A DNA stretch of 64,000 bases from a bacterium (GCA_004322275.1 SCTA01000021.1:1-64000); one strand, 5' to 3'. Positions 53,726 through 63,883 are shown, counted from the stretch's first letter. Translations and numbers: made by a program. The notes: generated from the letters alone by a model not told the origin.

Positions 53726-55741
53726 CTAGAACGCGGCCACCAGCAGGACGAGGGCCACCGCGCCGGCGGCTATCGTCAGGGCATAGGCCTGTACCTGGCC
53801 GTTTTGTAGTTTGGCTAAGATCGATCCCACCGTGCGCACCGCGCCGGCGACGCCGTTTACGAGGCCGTCGATGACCACCACGTCCCAGAACTTCCAGAAG
53901 TGGTTGGCGAGCCCGACGCAGCCGCCTACGAAGACCGCTCCGTATATCTCGTCCACGAAATACTTGTTGTAGAGGAGGGTGTAGACGCCCTTGGCGGAGG
54001 CCGCGATCTTCGCGGGTATCTCGGGGCGCTTTATGTAGAGGTAGACGGCGACGAGTATTCCGGCGAGGGCGTAGCCGACGGACATGAACATCAGAAGGTA
54101 CTCGGTGAAGTCGTGGCCGCCGCCCGCCGCTGCCGCGTGTCCGGCTTCCGCGGCCGCTTCGTGGCCACCCGCGAAGGCCGAGGCCACTCCGAGCCCGCCG
54201 CTGCCGACCATGTTGGCCGCTTCCCTAACCGCGACGTGGGCTGCGCTGGAATCGAGCACCGGGGCCAGCCAGTGGTGAAACATGTTGGAGCCGCCGAGGG
54301 CCTCGGGAATCCCCACCCAGCCGCCGACTATCGAGAGCCCGGCAAGCACGTAGAGGGGAACGTACATCGAGGCGGGAGACTCGTGCGGATGGACGTGGTG
54401 GTGGTCGAACTTCTCCTTGCCGAAGAAGGTCATGAAGACCAGGCGGAACATGTAGAAGGCCGTTACGCCCGCCGCGATGAAGCCGAGCAGCCACTGGAGC
54501 TTGAAGCCGCGGGAGAAGGCCATCCAGAGAATCTCGTCCTTGGAGAAGAAGCCCGCCAGCGGAGGTATGCCCGCAATCGCTATCGTCGCGATGAGGAAGG
54601 TCTTGTAGGTGTGAGGCATGTACTTCCGAAGGTTGCCCATGTGCCTCATGTCCTGCTGGTCGTGCATCCCGTGGATTACGGAGCCGGAGCCGAGGAAAAG
54701 GCAGGCCTTGAAGAAGGCGTGGGTCATCAGGTGGAAGATGCCCGCGACGTAAGCCCCGACGCCCATTGCGAGAAACATGTAGCCGAGCTGGCTTACCGTC
54801 GAGTAGGCGAGGACCTTCTTTATGTCGTTTTGCACCAGCGCTATCGACCCCGCGAAGAGGGCGGTGAGCGCGCCGACGGTGGCTACGGTGGCCATCGCCG
54901 CCGGTGCCATAGAGAACATGATGTTGCAGCGGCCTATCATGTAGACGCCCGCGGTGACCATCGTGGCGGCGTGGATGAGGGCGGAGACCGGGGTGGGGCC
55001 CGCCATCGCGTCGGGAAGCCATACGTAGAGGGGAATCTGCGCGGACTTGCCGGTCGCGCCGACGAAGAGGAGAAGGCAGATCGCCGTGACCGTCGCTCCG
55101 CCGTAGAGAAGGACGTTGGGTGCGCTGTTCATCACCTCGCGGAAGTTAAGGGTGCCGAAGTTCTGGAAGATCATGAACATCGCGATGAGAAAGCCGAAGT
55201 CGCCTATGCGGTTGACCACGAAGGCCTTCATGCCCGCAGTGGCCTTGGCCATATCGTCGAACCAGAAGCCGATGAGGAGGTAGGAGCAGAGGCCGACGCC
55301 TTCCCAACCCACGAAGAGGACCAGAAAGGAGTTGCCCAGCACCAGCGTGAGCATCGCGAAGCAAAAGAGGTTGAGGTAGGTGAAGAAGCGGGTGTACCCC
55401 TTGTCGTGGTGCATGTAGCCGGTGGAGTAGACGTGGATCAGAAAGCCGACGCCGGTGACGATCAGGGTCATTACCGAGCTTAAGGGATCGATAAGATACC
55501 CGAGGTCGATCTTCGTGGAGCCCGCCTGTATCCAGGTGAAGAGAACCTGTTCGTGGAACCTGTGGGACGGGTCGAGCCCCATAAGCCCTATGAAGGCCCC
55601 CACCGAGACGAGGAAGGAAAGGAAGATGGAGCCGCAGGCGACCGCGTTGACCGCGCCGTGACCCCACTTCTTGCCGAAGACGCCGTTTATGAACGCCCCA
55701 AGCATGGGAAAAAATGGAATGAGCCAGATATACTCAAGCAT
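53726..55741 (-). CDS. nuoL: NADH-quinone oxidoreductase subunit L
   Basis: This 671-residue subunit has the long C-terminal lateral helix. FVGWEGVGLCSYLLIGFW, PLYVWLPDAMAGPTPVSALIH and KKVLAYSTVSQLGYM are present. A His-rich stretch (FDHHHVHPHES) sits about residue 440, and an Ala/Gly/His-rich loop lies near 530-545. Confidence 0.94.
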   Translation of the reverse strand: MLEYIWLIPFFPMLGAFINGVFGKKWGHGAVNAVACGSIFLSFLVSVGAFIGLMGLDPSHRFHEQVLFTWIQAGSTKIDLGYLIDPLSSVMTLIVTGVGFLIHVYSTGYMHHDKGYTRFFTYLNLFCFAMLTLVLGNSFLVLFVGWEGVGLCSYLLIGFWFDDMAKATAGMKAFVVNRIGDFGFLIAMFMIFQNFGTLNFREVMNSAPNVLLYGGATVTAICLLLFVGATGKSAQIPLYVWLPDAMAGPTPVSALIHAATMVTAGVYMIGRCNIMFSMAPAAMATVATVGALTALFAGSIALVQNDIKKVLAYSTVSQLGYMFLAMGVGAYVAGIFHLMTHAFFKACLFLGSGSVIHGMHDQQDMRHMGNLRKYMPHTYKTFLIATIAIAGIPPLAGFFSKDEILWMAFSRGFKLQWLLGFIAAGVTAFYMFRLVFMTFFGKEKFDHHHVHPHESPASMYVPLYVLAGLSIVGGWVGIPEALGGSNMFHHWLAPVLDSSAAHVAVREAANMVGSGGLGVASAFAGGHEAAAEAGHAAAAGGGHDFTEYLLMFMSVGYALAGILVAVYLYIKRPEIPAKIAASAKGVYTLLYNKYFVDEIYGAVFVGGCVGLANHFWKFWDVVVIDGLVNGVAGAVRTVGSILAKLQNGQVQAYALTIAAGAVALVLLVAAF

Positions 55742-55765
55742 CTAAATATCCTCCCGGGGCCTGGT

Positions 55766-56068
55766 TCAACCCTTTAAAAGGTTGATGTCCTCGGCGTAGA
55801 CCGTCTTGCGGTACCGGTACAGGTTCACGACTATTGCAAGCCCCACCGCCGCCTCGGCTGCGGCCACCGTTATCACGAAGAAGACGTAGATCAGCCCCTC
55901 CGCGGAATCGAGGTGGTCGGAAGCTGCGACGAAGGCGAGGTTCACGGCGTTCAGCATCAGTTCGACGCACATCAGAAGAACCAGAATGTTTCTCCTGACG
56001 AAGAGGCCGATAGCGCCTATACCGAAGAGCAGGGCGGAGAGCAGCATCGAGTGTTCAAAAGGTATCAT
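55766..56068 (-). CDS. nuoK: NADH-quinone oxidoreductase subunit K
   Basis: This 100-residue three-helix subunit has MCVELMLNAVNLAFVA with the conserved buried Glu, and a second Glu in AAAEAAVGLAIVV. It sits between nuoJ and nuoL. Confidence 0.94.
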   Translation of the reverse strand: MIPFEHSMLLSALLFGIGAIGLFVRRNILVLLMCVELMLNAVNLAFVAASDHLDSAEGLIYVFFVITVAAAEAAVGLAIVVNLYRYRKTVYAEDINLLKG

Positions 56069-56083
56069 CGTTATTCTCCCGCC

Positions 56084-56581
56084 TTAGAGTTTCTTCTTGG
56101 CCAGGGCGACCGCGCCCACGAGGCCTACGAGCAGCAGGATCGAGGCGACCTCGAAGGGAAGGAGGTACGGCCCGAAGAGCTTGTCGGCAAGAAATTCGAC
56201 GCTCCCCTGCTTTAGCAGCGCCGCTTCGCTCATGTCGCCCCTGCCGGTGAAGGGCGCCTTGACGAAAGCCGTCAGCACGCCGAAGACCATGAGGCCGGTA
56301 AGTATCCCTATGCCGAGGAAGGCGTTGGCGCGCTTTCTGTCCGACTCCTGCCCCATGTCTATGAGGAAGATGACGAAGATGACCAGCATCATCACCGCCC
56401 CGGCGTAGACCGCTATCTGAACGGCGGCAATGAAGTCGGCGTGGTTCAGGAGGAAGATGACCGCGAGGCAGATCATCGTTCCCAGCATGCAGAGGGCGGA
56501 GTGCAGGGGCTGCTTCGAGATAAGGACCCCTACCGCCGCGATCACCGCAAGGGCGGCGAAAATATAGAAAAGCACTATCAT
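56084..56581 (-). CDS. nuoJ: NADH-quinone oxidoreductase subunit J
   Basis: This 165-residue five-helix subunit contains LNHADFIAAVQIAVYAGAVMMLVIF, here seen as the Tyr-Ala-Gly-Ala motif of TM3. ATGA overlaps with nuoI. It follows nuoI and precedes nuoK, as in standard operons. Confidence 0.92.
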   Translation of the reverse strand: MIVLFYIFAALAVIAAVGVLISKQPLHSALCMLGTMICLAVIFLLNHADFIAAVQIAVYAGAVMMLVIFVIFLIDMGQESDRKRANAFLGIGILTGLMVFGVLTAFVKAPFTGRGDMSEAALLKQGSVEFLADKLFGPYLLPFEVASILLLVGLVGAVALAKKKL

Positions 56582-57003
56582 CGCTTACTCTCCGTAGCGA
56601 CAAGCTGGTCGCGCGTCATGTGAAAATCCTGACGCCTGTAATCGCAGAACTCGTAGTTGCGGGTAAGTTCGATCGCGTCCTTGGGGCAGGCTTCCTGGCA
56701 GTAGCCGCAGAAGATGCACCGGGTGACCTCTACGTCGAAGCGCGACGGGAAGGAGCGCCCGTCGTCGGTCATTTTCCTGTCCACCGAGATGACGTTGGCG
56801 GGGCAAACCACCTCGCAAAGGCCGCAGGCGACGCACTTTATCTTGCCGTTTTCGGTCTTGAGCCGGTGAAGTCCGCGCCATCTGTCGCTAACTTCCCTTT
56901 TCTGCTCCGGGTACTGGTAGGTTATGGGCTTTGTGAAGATGTACCCGAAGGTCTTCATCATCCCCTTTATGAGCGGGATGAGGGTATCGAATATGGCCTT
57001 CAT
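56578..57003 (-). CDS. nuoI: NADH-quinone oxidoreductase subunit I
   Basis: This 141-residue 8Fe ferredoxin-like subunit has CVACGLCEVVCP and CIFCGYCQEACP (clusters N6a and N6b). ATG at 57003. These clusters connect the peripheral arm to the quinone site, so this subunit is needed whatever the electron donor is. Confidence 0.92.
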   Translation of the reverse strand: MKAIFDTLIPLIKGMMKTFGYIFTKPITYQYPEQKREVSDRWRGLHRLKTENGKIKCVACGLCEVVCPANVISVDRKMTDDGRSFPSRFDVEVTRCIFCGYCQEACPKDAIELTRNYEFCDYRRQDFHMTRDQLVATESKR

Positions 57004-57023
57004 CTTTTTCTCTCTCCTTCCGC

Positions 57024-58022
57024 TTACGCTGTAAAGAGGCTGACAGCCGCAGTCAGGAGAAGGTTTATGATCGCGATGGGCATCATCCACTTCCACCCGA
57101 GGTGCATTATCTGGTCGTAGCGGAGGCGCGGGAAGGTGCCGCGCTCCCAGATGAAGAAGAAGACCAGAGCGAAGACCTTGCCCATGAAGATCAGTATCTT
57201 GGGCACGAAGGGAAGCTCTATGCCGAAGGGGAGGTTCCAGCCGCCCAGGAAGAGGCAGGTGGTTATCGCCGCCAGGGAAATCATGTGCGCGTATTCCGCC
57301 ATGAAGAAGAGGGCGAACTTCATCGAGGAGTACTCGATGTTGAAGCCGCAGGCCAGCTCCGCCTCCGCCTCCGACATGTCGAAGGGGGTGCGGTTTATCT
57401 CGGCGAGGCCGCAGATGATGAGGAGAACGAAGGCCACCGGCTGCTTGAAGATGAGCCACCACTCGCGCTGGTAAGCGACGATCTTGGTCAGCGACATCGT
57501 GCCCGTGATCATTATCACGCTTACGAGGGTTAGACCCATCGCCAGTTCGTAGCTGATGCCCTGCGCCGCGCTTCTCATCGCACCCAGAAGGCCGTAGCGG
57601 TTGCGGGAGGACCAGCCGCCCAGCATCGGCCCGTAGGCGCTGATTCCGGCGAGTCCTATTATGTAGATTATTCCGATGTTTATGTCCGCTATCGCCAGCC
57701 GTATCTCGCGGCCGAAAACGGTGACGGTGTCGCCGAAGGGTATCGCGCCGACGATTAAAATAGCCGGAATGAGCGAGATAACCGGGGCGAGGATGAAGAC
57801 CGGCTTGTCCACGTTTGCCGGGACGAGGTCCTCCTTGAAGAAGAACTTCAGGCCGTCGCAGACCGGCTGCAAAAGACCCCAGGGGCCGACGCGGTTTGGC
57901 CCGTGGCGGACCTGAATCCAGCCGAGCACCTTTCTTTCAAGAAGCGTGGTGTAAGCGACGCAGCCGAGCAGCACCGCGAAGACCACGACGACTTTTATAA
58001 GGCTTACGATCACATATTCCAC
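57024..58022 (-). CDS. nuoH: NADH-quinone oxidoreductase subunit H
   Basis: This 332-residue membrane subunit has RKVLGWIQVRHGPNRVGPWG, the GWSSRNRYGLLGAMRSAAQ quinone-site loop and EINRTPFDMSEAEAELACGF. It links the peripheral and membrane arms. It lies 13 bases after the selenocysteine gene. Confidence 0.94.
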   Translation of the reverse strand: MEYVIVSLIKVVVVFAVLLGCVAYTTLLERKVLGWIQVRHGPNRVGPWGLLQPVCDGLKFFFKEDLVPANVDKPVFILAPVISLIPAILIVGAIPFGDTVTVFGREIRLAIADINIGIIYIIGLAGISAYGPMLGGWSSRNRYGLLGAMRSAAQGISYELAMGLTLVSVIMITGTMSLTKIVAYQREWWLIFKQPVAFVLLIICGLAEINRTPFDMSEAEAELACGFNIEYSSMKFALFFMAEYAHMISLAAITTCLFLGGWNLPFGIELPFVPKILIFMGKVFALVFFFIWERGTFPRLRYDQIMHLGWKWMMPIAIINLLLTAAVSLFTA

Positions 58023-58035
58023 CGTAAAACCCTCC

Positions 58036-60711
58036 TTATACCTTGCGGACGCTGACGGCGGTAACCTTCAGCTCCGGTATTTTCGCCGTGGGACAGCTAG
58101 CGGTGTTGGTCAGGACGTTGACCGGCGATTCGCAGTAATGGAACGTCATAAAGAGCTTGCCTTTGCCGATGGTGTCCACCACCTTCACCTTCGAGGTTAT
58201 CTCCCCTCGCCTTGAAGAGAGGGAGACTATGTCTCCGGTGACGATGGAGAGCGCCTTTGCGTCGGCGGGGTTCATTTCGAGGAAACCCTCGCGGTAGACC
58301 TCGCTCAGTTTCTTCGAGTTGCGGGTCATGGTGCCGGAATGGTAATGGGCCTGCTCCCTCCCGGTGGTCAGGATGAAGGGGTACTGCTCGTCCGGCGCTT
58401 CCGCCGGGCCCTCGAAGGAGACCACCGAGAAGAGACCCTTGCCTCGGGCTATCTTGCCGACGTGGAGTATCTCCGTGCCTGGATGCGCCTTGTCCGGGCA
58501 GGGCCACTGTATGCCCTCTTTTTCGAGCCGCCCGTAATCCAGTCCGGCGTAGCTGGGAGTGAGGGAGGTTATCTCGGCGAAGACGTCCTGTCCCCTCGGG
58601 GAACCCAGGTCGTAGCCCATCCGGGAGGAAAGGGCGCAGATGATTTCGGAATCGTTTCGCGCGCTCCCCGGCGGCTCCACCACCTTGCGCACGCGCTGGA
58701 CGCGCCGCTCGGTGTTGGAGAAGGTGCCCTCCTTCTCGGGGAAGGCGGTGGAGGGGAAGACGACGTGGGCTTTCGCGGCGGTCTCGGTGAGGAAGATGTC
58801 CTGCACGACGAAAAGATCGAGCGAATCGAAGCCCTTTTCGATGTGGCTGAGATCGGGGTCGGTGAGCATCGGGTTTTCGCCCATCACGTAGAGGGCCTTT
58901 ATCTTCTTGCCCAGCTCGTGGCCGACCTCCGTCAGCTTCAGGCCCTGCTTCGCGGGAAGAGAGACGCCCCAAGCCTTCTCGAACTTCGCCCGGAGGGTTT
59001 CGTCCTCGACGGACTGGTAGCCGGAAAAGACGTTGGGAAGTCCGCCCATGTCGCAGGCGCCCTGGACGTTGTTTTGCCCGCGCAGCGGGTTCACTCCGCC
59101 GCCGGGTTTCCCGACGTTGCCGCAGAGCATGGCGAGATTCGCCAGATTTCGCACCGAGGCGGTGCCCTCGGTGAACTGGGTGACGCCCATCGCGTAGAGA
59201 ATCGCGGCGGGGGCGCTCTCGGCATAGATTCTGGCGGCTTTTCTGATGTCTTCGGCGGGGATGGCGGTGAGCGCCGCCACCGATTCGGGCGTGAACTTCT
59301 CTATGGAGGCCCGAAATTCCTCGAAACCCTCGCAGCGCTCGGCGATGTACGCCTTGTCTTCCAGCCCTTCGGCCAGAATCACGTTCATCATCGCCGCGAT
59401 TACCGGGATGTTGTAGCCGGGCGGCACCTGGAGGTAGACGTTGGCGTATTTGACCAGAGGTATGCGCCTCGGGTCTATGACGATGAGCTTCGCGCCCCTC
59501 TTGGTGATAGCCTTCTTTACCCTGTCGCCGATGATCGGGTGGTTTTCCGTGGTGTTCGAGCCGATGACGAGGAAGGTGCCGGTATTGTCGGCCAGATCGT
59601 CTATCGAGTTCGTCATCGCGCCGCTTCCGAAGCTTGTGGCCAGACCGGCCACGGTAGAGCTGTGTCAGAGGCGTGCGCAGTGGTCGACGTTGTTCGTCCC
59701 TACCACCGCGCGGATGAATTTCTGGAAGAGGTAATTGTCTTCATTGGTGCAGCGGGCGCTGGTGAACCCCGCAATCGCGTCGGGGCCGTGCTTTTCCTTT
59801 ATTTCGCCGAGCCTTCCGGCGACGTAGGTAAGCGCCTCGTCCCAGCTTACGGGGGTAAGCTCCCCGTTCTTGCGTATCAGCGGCTCTTTGAGCCGGTCCT
59901 CGTGGCCGACGAACTCCCATCCGAAACGCCCCTTTACGCAGAGGCTCCCGTAGTTGGGCTTTCTGGAGAACTCGGTGGTGGTGACGCGCAGTATCCTGTT
60001 GTTGCGGGCGTTGAACTGGAACTGGCAGCCGACGCCGCAGTAGCCGCAGGTAGTCGTGGTTCTCTTGGACTGCCAGATTCTGGCCTTCTCCTCGATTACC
60101 GCGTCGGTCAGCGCCCCTACCGGGCAGACGGAGAGGCATTCGCCGCAGCAGATGCAGTCAACTCCCTCCACCGGGCCTATGTAGGACTTAAAGCCGTTGT
60201 CCGTGATCTTTATGCACCCTATCCCCTTTACCTCCTTGCAGGCCCGCACGCAGCGGCCGCAGAGGATGCAGCGGTCCTGCCACTGCTTGATGAAGGGGGA
60301 GATGTAGTGATCGGGCATGTTGCGGTTCGGCGGGGGCGCCCTGAAAGGCAGGTCGGTTATCCCGAACTCCCAGACGATGTCCTGAAGGTCGCACTCGCCG
60401 CCCTTGTCGCAAACCGGGCATTCGAGCGGGTGGTTGATCAGCAGCAGCTTGAGGGCGTCCTGCCGCATCTTGTGGAGGGCGGAGGACTCGGTGGTGACCG
60501 CCATCCCTTCCGCCGCCAGAGTGTCGCAGGCGCCGACGGGCTTTCTGAGCCCCTCGATCTCCACCATGCACATTCTGCACGAGCCGAGCGGGCTCAGCTT
60601 CGCGAGCCAGCAAAGAGTCGGGATTTTGATATTCGCCCCGTTCGCCGCTTCGAGTATCGTGCGGCCCTCTTCCACCTTTATTGGCGTACCGTTTATCGTA
60701 AGATTTATCAT
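58036..60711 (-). CDS. NuoG-like formate dehydrogenase with in-frame UGA (selenocysteine)
   Basis: Two collinear frames meet at one TGA (59665-59667, minus strand). Read through, they give an 891-residue protein with selenocysteine at 349, in NVDHCARL-U-HSSTVAGL, the exact catalytic position of formate dehydrogenase. A hairpin with arms GTGGCC and GGCCAC around a GGTCT loop starts 12 bases after the TGA and matches the bacterial SECIS pattern. Order of domains: 2Fe-2S (C34, C45, C48, C62), His-ligated 4Fe-4S (H94, C98, C101, C107), two 4Fe-4S (CILCGRCVRAC, CICCGECLSVC), then FDH 4Fe-4S (C222, C225, C229, C258) and the molybdopterin domain with NPLRGQNNVQGACDMG. It occupies the nuoG position. 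It is probably a formate-oxidising module docked to complex I. Confidence 0.9.
59636..59667 (-). promoter_or_regulatory. SECIS-like element with UGA selenocysteine codon
   Basis: UGA at 59667-59665, then 12 bases, then arms GTGGCC and GGCCAC with the loop GGTCT (59652-59636). The GGTCU loop and the spacing resemble the fdhF SECIS of E. coli. Confidence 0.85.
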
Positions 60712-60741
60712 GGTTCCTTCCCCAAAGCTCGCCAAGGACCG

Positions 60742-62688
60742 TCAGGCCTTCGCGGCTACCAGTAAACGGTAGCAACGCAGGCACCTTTCGGCCTCCCGGA
60801 TCGCTTCCTCATGGGTAAACCCGATTTCCACTTCTCTTGTGTTCGTCACCCGGTCGGCCACCGGAAGGTGGTGGATCTTCGCGGGTTCGGAGTTCTTCGG
60901 CTGCCCTACGTCCTCTTTTTTGGAATAGGGCTTGAGTGATTCGACGTATTTGTTTATGACCCACTCCCGTATCGGCTGGGTCGAGCCTTCGAGCAGGAAG
61001 CGGTCTATCTGGAAGGCTGCTTCCTTGCCCGCCGCGAGCCCCGCTATAAGGGTGAGAGGCCCGGTCTCGCAGTCGCCGCCGGAAAAGACGCCGACGTTGC
61101 CGCGGACCGCCGCGAGCTTGTTGAGCCCCTGCACCGAAATCGTCTTCCACTTCGTAGTCTTGATGTCCTCGGCTCCGGACAGAAGGCCAAGATCGATCGC
61201 CTGACCGATGGCCATGATGCAGCAGTCGGCTTCGATTATGTGCTCGGAGCCCGCCTTTTCGATGGGGCTTCTCCTGCCGGAGGCGTCGGGCGGGCCGAGT
61301 TCCATGTCTATGACCTCGACGCCGGTGACCTTGCCGCTTTCGGAGACTATCTTCTTGGGGTTGGTGAGGACCACCATCTCGATGTTTTCCGCCTTCGCGT
61401 CGGTTATCTCGACCTTGTCGGCGGGCATCTCGGCCTCGGAGCGGCGATAGACTATCTTCACCTTCTTAAAGCCGGTGCGAAGGGCGGTGCGGGCGCAGTC
61501 GATGGCCACGTTGCCGCCCCCGACGATTATCGCGGTATCGCCTACGTACACTTTCTTGCCGAGGGCCACGTCGCGCAGGTAGTCGGCGCCCTTGTAAAAG
61601 CCGGTGATTTCGTCGCCCTCGCCGGGAACGCCCATCGAGGTGCCGAGGCGGGCGCCTATCGCGATGAAGACCGAGCGGTATTCGCCGCCGGTGAGGTCTT
61701 CAAGCGAGATATCCTTGCCCACGTCGGTGTTGTAGCGTATCTCGACGCCGAGGTCTTTTATGATGTCCACCTCGTGGCGGAGCAACTCGCGGGGAAGGCG
61801 GTAATCCGGTATGCCCACGGCGGCCATGCCGCCGGGCTCGCCGAGAGCCTCGAAGATAACGGGAGCGTAGCCGAGCTGCGCGAGGAAGTAGGCGCAGGAG
61901 AGTCCCGCCGGGCCCGCGCCGACAATCGCGATCTTCGCGCCCTTCTTCTCGGGAGCGGTGATGCGCACCGGGCGGTTTCTCTCTATCTCGTAGTCGGCGA
62001 CGAAGCGTTTGAGGAACTTTATCTGGATGGGGCCGTCGACGTTTTGCCTCCTGCAGTTGAATTCGCAGGGGCGTACGCAGATTCTGCCGATGGTGCCGGG
62101 CAGGCAGTTGTCGCGCCGGACAAGGTTCAGGCTCTCCTCGAACTGGCCCTTCTTGATGAGCTCGACGTATTCGGGTATTTCGAGGTGCGCCGGGCAGGCG
62201 GACTTGCAGGGGGCGGTGGTGGCGACCACGTAGTCGCCCTTCTTCGCGGGCTTTTTCTGGGCCACGCGCTCCAGCATTTCGTCCCTGAAGTTCTCGTAGA
62301 GGTCTAAAAGGGCTTTGCCCGAAGACTGGCCGAGGTCGCACATAGCCTGGACCCTGAGGTTTCCGGCGAGGTGTCCCACCGCTTCTACGTCTTCGTTCGT
62401 GCCCGTTCCATCGCAGATTCTTCCGAGGGCGGCTTCGATAACCGAGGAGCCTATCCTGCACGGGACGCACTGCCCGCAGGAGTTTTTCGAGAGCCCTTCG
62501 GCGTAGGCCCTGGCGAGATCGACCACGTCGGCCCCGCCCCAGACGGCTATGCCGTCCCACCCCATTACGGCGGAGAGGGCGGTGCCGTCGCCGAGGTCTT
62601 TTGGAAGCGCTACCGAGTCGGCAGTCGCGGGGGATTTCCTGCTGTCTACCCCTGCGCCGGCCCAGCTTGAAAAGACGAGTTCGCTCAT
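60742..62688 (-). CDS. NuoF C-terminal fragment fused to a GltD-type NAD(P)H oxidoreductase
   Basis: This 648-residue protein has two parts. Residues about 68-125 match the N3-cluster end of NuoF (SCGQCVPCRIG with C71, C74, C77, and C117). The NADH/FMN-binding first half of NuoF is absent. The rest is GltD-like: Cys-rich entry (C161, C165, C195, C204, C208, C212), FAD loop GAGPAG (257-262), NAD(P)H loop GGGNVA (390-395) and YRRSEAEMP. It resembles the beta subunit of Geobacter NADPH oxidoreductase SfrAB as I remember it. It probably feeds electrons from NAD(P)H to the cluster chain, or the reverse. No nuoE is present. Confidence 0.82.
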   Translation of the reverse strand: MSELVFSSWAGAGVDSRKSPATADSVALPKDLGDGTALSAVMGWDGIAVWGGADVVDLARAYAEGLSKNSCGQCVPCRIGSSVIEAALGRICDGTGTNEDVEAVGHLAGNLRVQAMCDLGQSSGKALLDLYENFRDEMLERVAQKKPAKKGDYVVATTAPCKSACPAHLEIPEYVELIKKGQFEESLNLVRRDNCLPGTIGRICVRPCEFNCRRQNVDGPIQIKFLKRFVADYEIERNRPVRITAPEKKGAKIAIVGAGPAGLSCAYFLAQLGYAPVIFEALGEPGGMAAVGIPDYRLPRELLRHEVDIIKDLGVEIRYNTDVGKDISLEDLTGGEYRSVFIAIGARLGTSMGVPGEGDEITGFYKGADYLRDVALGKKVYVGDTAIIVGGGNVAIDCARTALRTGFKKVKIVYRRSEAEMPADKVEITDAKAENIEMVVLTNPKKIVSESGKVTGVEVIDMELGPPDASGRRSPIEKAGSEHIIEADCCIMAIGQAIDLGLLSGAEDIKTTKWKTISVQGLNKLAAVRGNVGVFSGGDCETGPLTLIAGLAAGKEAAFQIDRFLLEGSTQPIREWVINKYVESLKPYSKKEDVGQPKNSEPAKIHHLPVADRVTNTREVEIGFTHEEAIREAERCLRCYRLLVAAKA

Positions 62689-62704
62689 GGATGTCTCTCC
62701 TTGC

Positions 62705-63883
62705 CTACCGGTCGATTTCGCCGAGAACGATGTCGACTGAACCGATGATGGCTATTACGTCCGCGACCATGCCCCCCAGGCACATATCCTTTAACGACTG
62801 GAGGTTGATGAGGCTCGGCGGACGAACGCGGAAGCGGTAGGGTTTCTCGCTGCCGTCCGAAACCAGGTAAAAACCGAGTTCGCCCTTGGTGGCTTCGATC
62901 GACATGTAAACGTCGCCCACGGGGGCCTTGTAGCCCGCGCTCATCTGCTTGAAGTGGCGGATGAGCGACTCGATGCAGGTGTAGACTTCCTCCTTGGGCG
63001 GGGGAGTGTAGCGGAAGTCGTCGAGCATGTACGGCCCGGGGGGCAGCCTGTCGAGAGCCTGCTCCACGATGCGGTTTGACTGGCGCATCTCGGCGAGGCG
63101 GACGAGGTAACGCTCGAAAACGTCGCCCACCGTTCCGGTCGGAATCTCGAAATCGTAGGTCTCGTAACCGCAGTAGGGCATGACCTTGCGAAGATCCCAC
63201 TTGATGCCCGCCGCGCGAAGGACCGGGCCGGTGATGGCGTACTGGACGCAGGCCTCTTTCGAGAGAATGCCGATGCCCTCGGTGCGCTTGCGCCATATCT
63301 TGTTGTTGGTGAGGAGCCCCTCGTACTCGTCCACCCTGCCGGGGAATTCCTTTACGAACTTCCTGGCCTTCTCGATGAACTTCGGGGTGATGTCCTGAGC
63401 GATGCCGCCGGGCCTTATGAAGCTGGGGGTCAGGCGCGCTCCGGAAACCTCCTCGATCATCTCGTGGACGAGCTCGCGCTCGCGGAAGGCGTAGAAAAGG
63501 ACTGTCATCGCGCCCATGTCGAGCGCGTGGGCCGCTATCCAGATCAGGTGGCCGGCGATGCGCTGAAGCTCGCAGAGCATGACGCGGGCGACCGTGGCGC
63601 GCTCGGGTATGTCGCCTTCTATGTCGAGAAGTTTCTCGACCGCCAGGGTGTACCCGAGGTTGTTCAGGAGCGCGCCGGTGTAATCCATGCGGTCGGTAAG
63701 TGGCAGGGCCTGCAGGTAGGTCTTGGACTCGGCGAGCTTTTCAAGCCCCCTGTGCAGGTGCCCCAGGTGCGGAATAACGTCGCGCACCGTCTCGCCCTCC
63801 AGCTCCAGCACCACGCGAAGGACGCCGTGGGTGGCCGGATGGGAGGGACCGAGGTTGAGAATCATATTCTTGGGCTCGGACAT
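62705..63883 (-). CDS. nuoD: NADH-quinone oxidoreductase subunit D
   Basis: This 392-residue subunit (49-kDa type) has LGPSHPATHGVLRV, the TDRMDYTGALLNNLGY region and the C-terminal LGEIDR. It forms much of the quinone-binding cavity. A nuoC gene precedes it, so the two are separate and not fused. Confidence 0.95.
   Translation of the reverse strand: MSEPKNMILNLGPSHPATHGVLRVVLELEGETVRDVIPHLGHLHRGLEKLAESKTYLQALPLTDRMDYTGALLNNLGYTLAVEKLLDIEGDIPERATVARVMLCELQRIAGHLIWIAAHALDMGAMTVLFYAFRERELVHEMIEEVSGARLTPSFIRPGGIAQDITPKFIEKARKFVKEFPGRVDEYEGLLTNNKIWRKRTEGIGILSKEACVQYAITGPVLRAAGIKWDLRKVMPYCGYETYDFEIPTGTVGDVFERYLVRLAEMRQSNRIVEQALDRLPPGPYMLDDFRYTPPPKEEVYTCIESLIRHFKQMSAGYKAPVGDVYMSIEATKGELGFYLVSDGSEKPYRFRVRPPSLINLQSLKDMCLGGMVADVIAIIGSVDIVLGEIDR

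Noticed and set aside
58036-60711. Two separate genes (NuoG-like N-terminal piece and molybdopterin piece)
   Set aside because: The stop between them is a TGA in frame at the selenocysteine position of formate dehydrogenases and is followed by a SECIS-like hairpin, so one gene is the better call.
58339-60765. 808-codon + strand open frame opposite the formate dehydrogenase gene
   Set aside because: Same reason: an antisense shadow of a well-supported gene.
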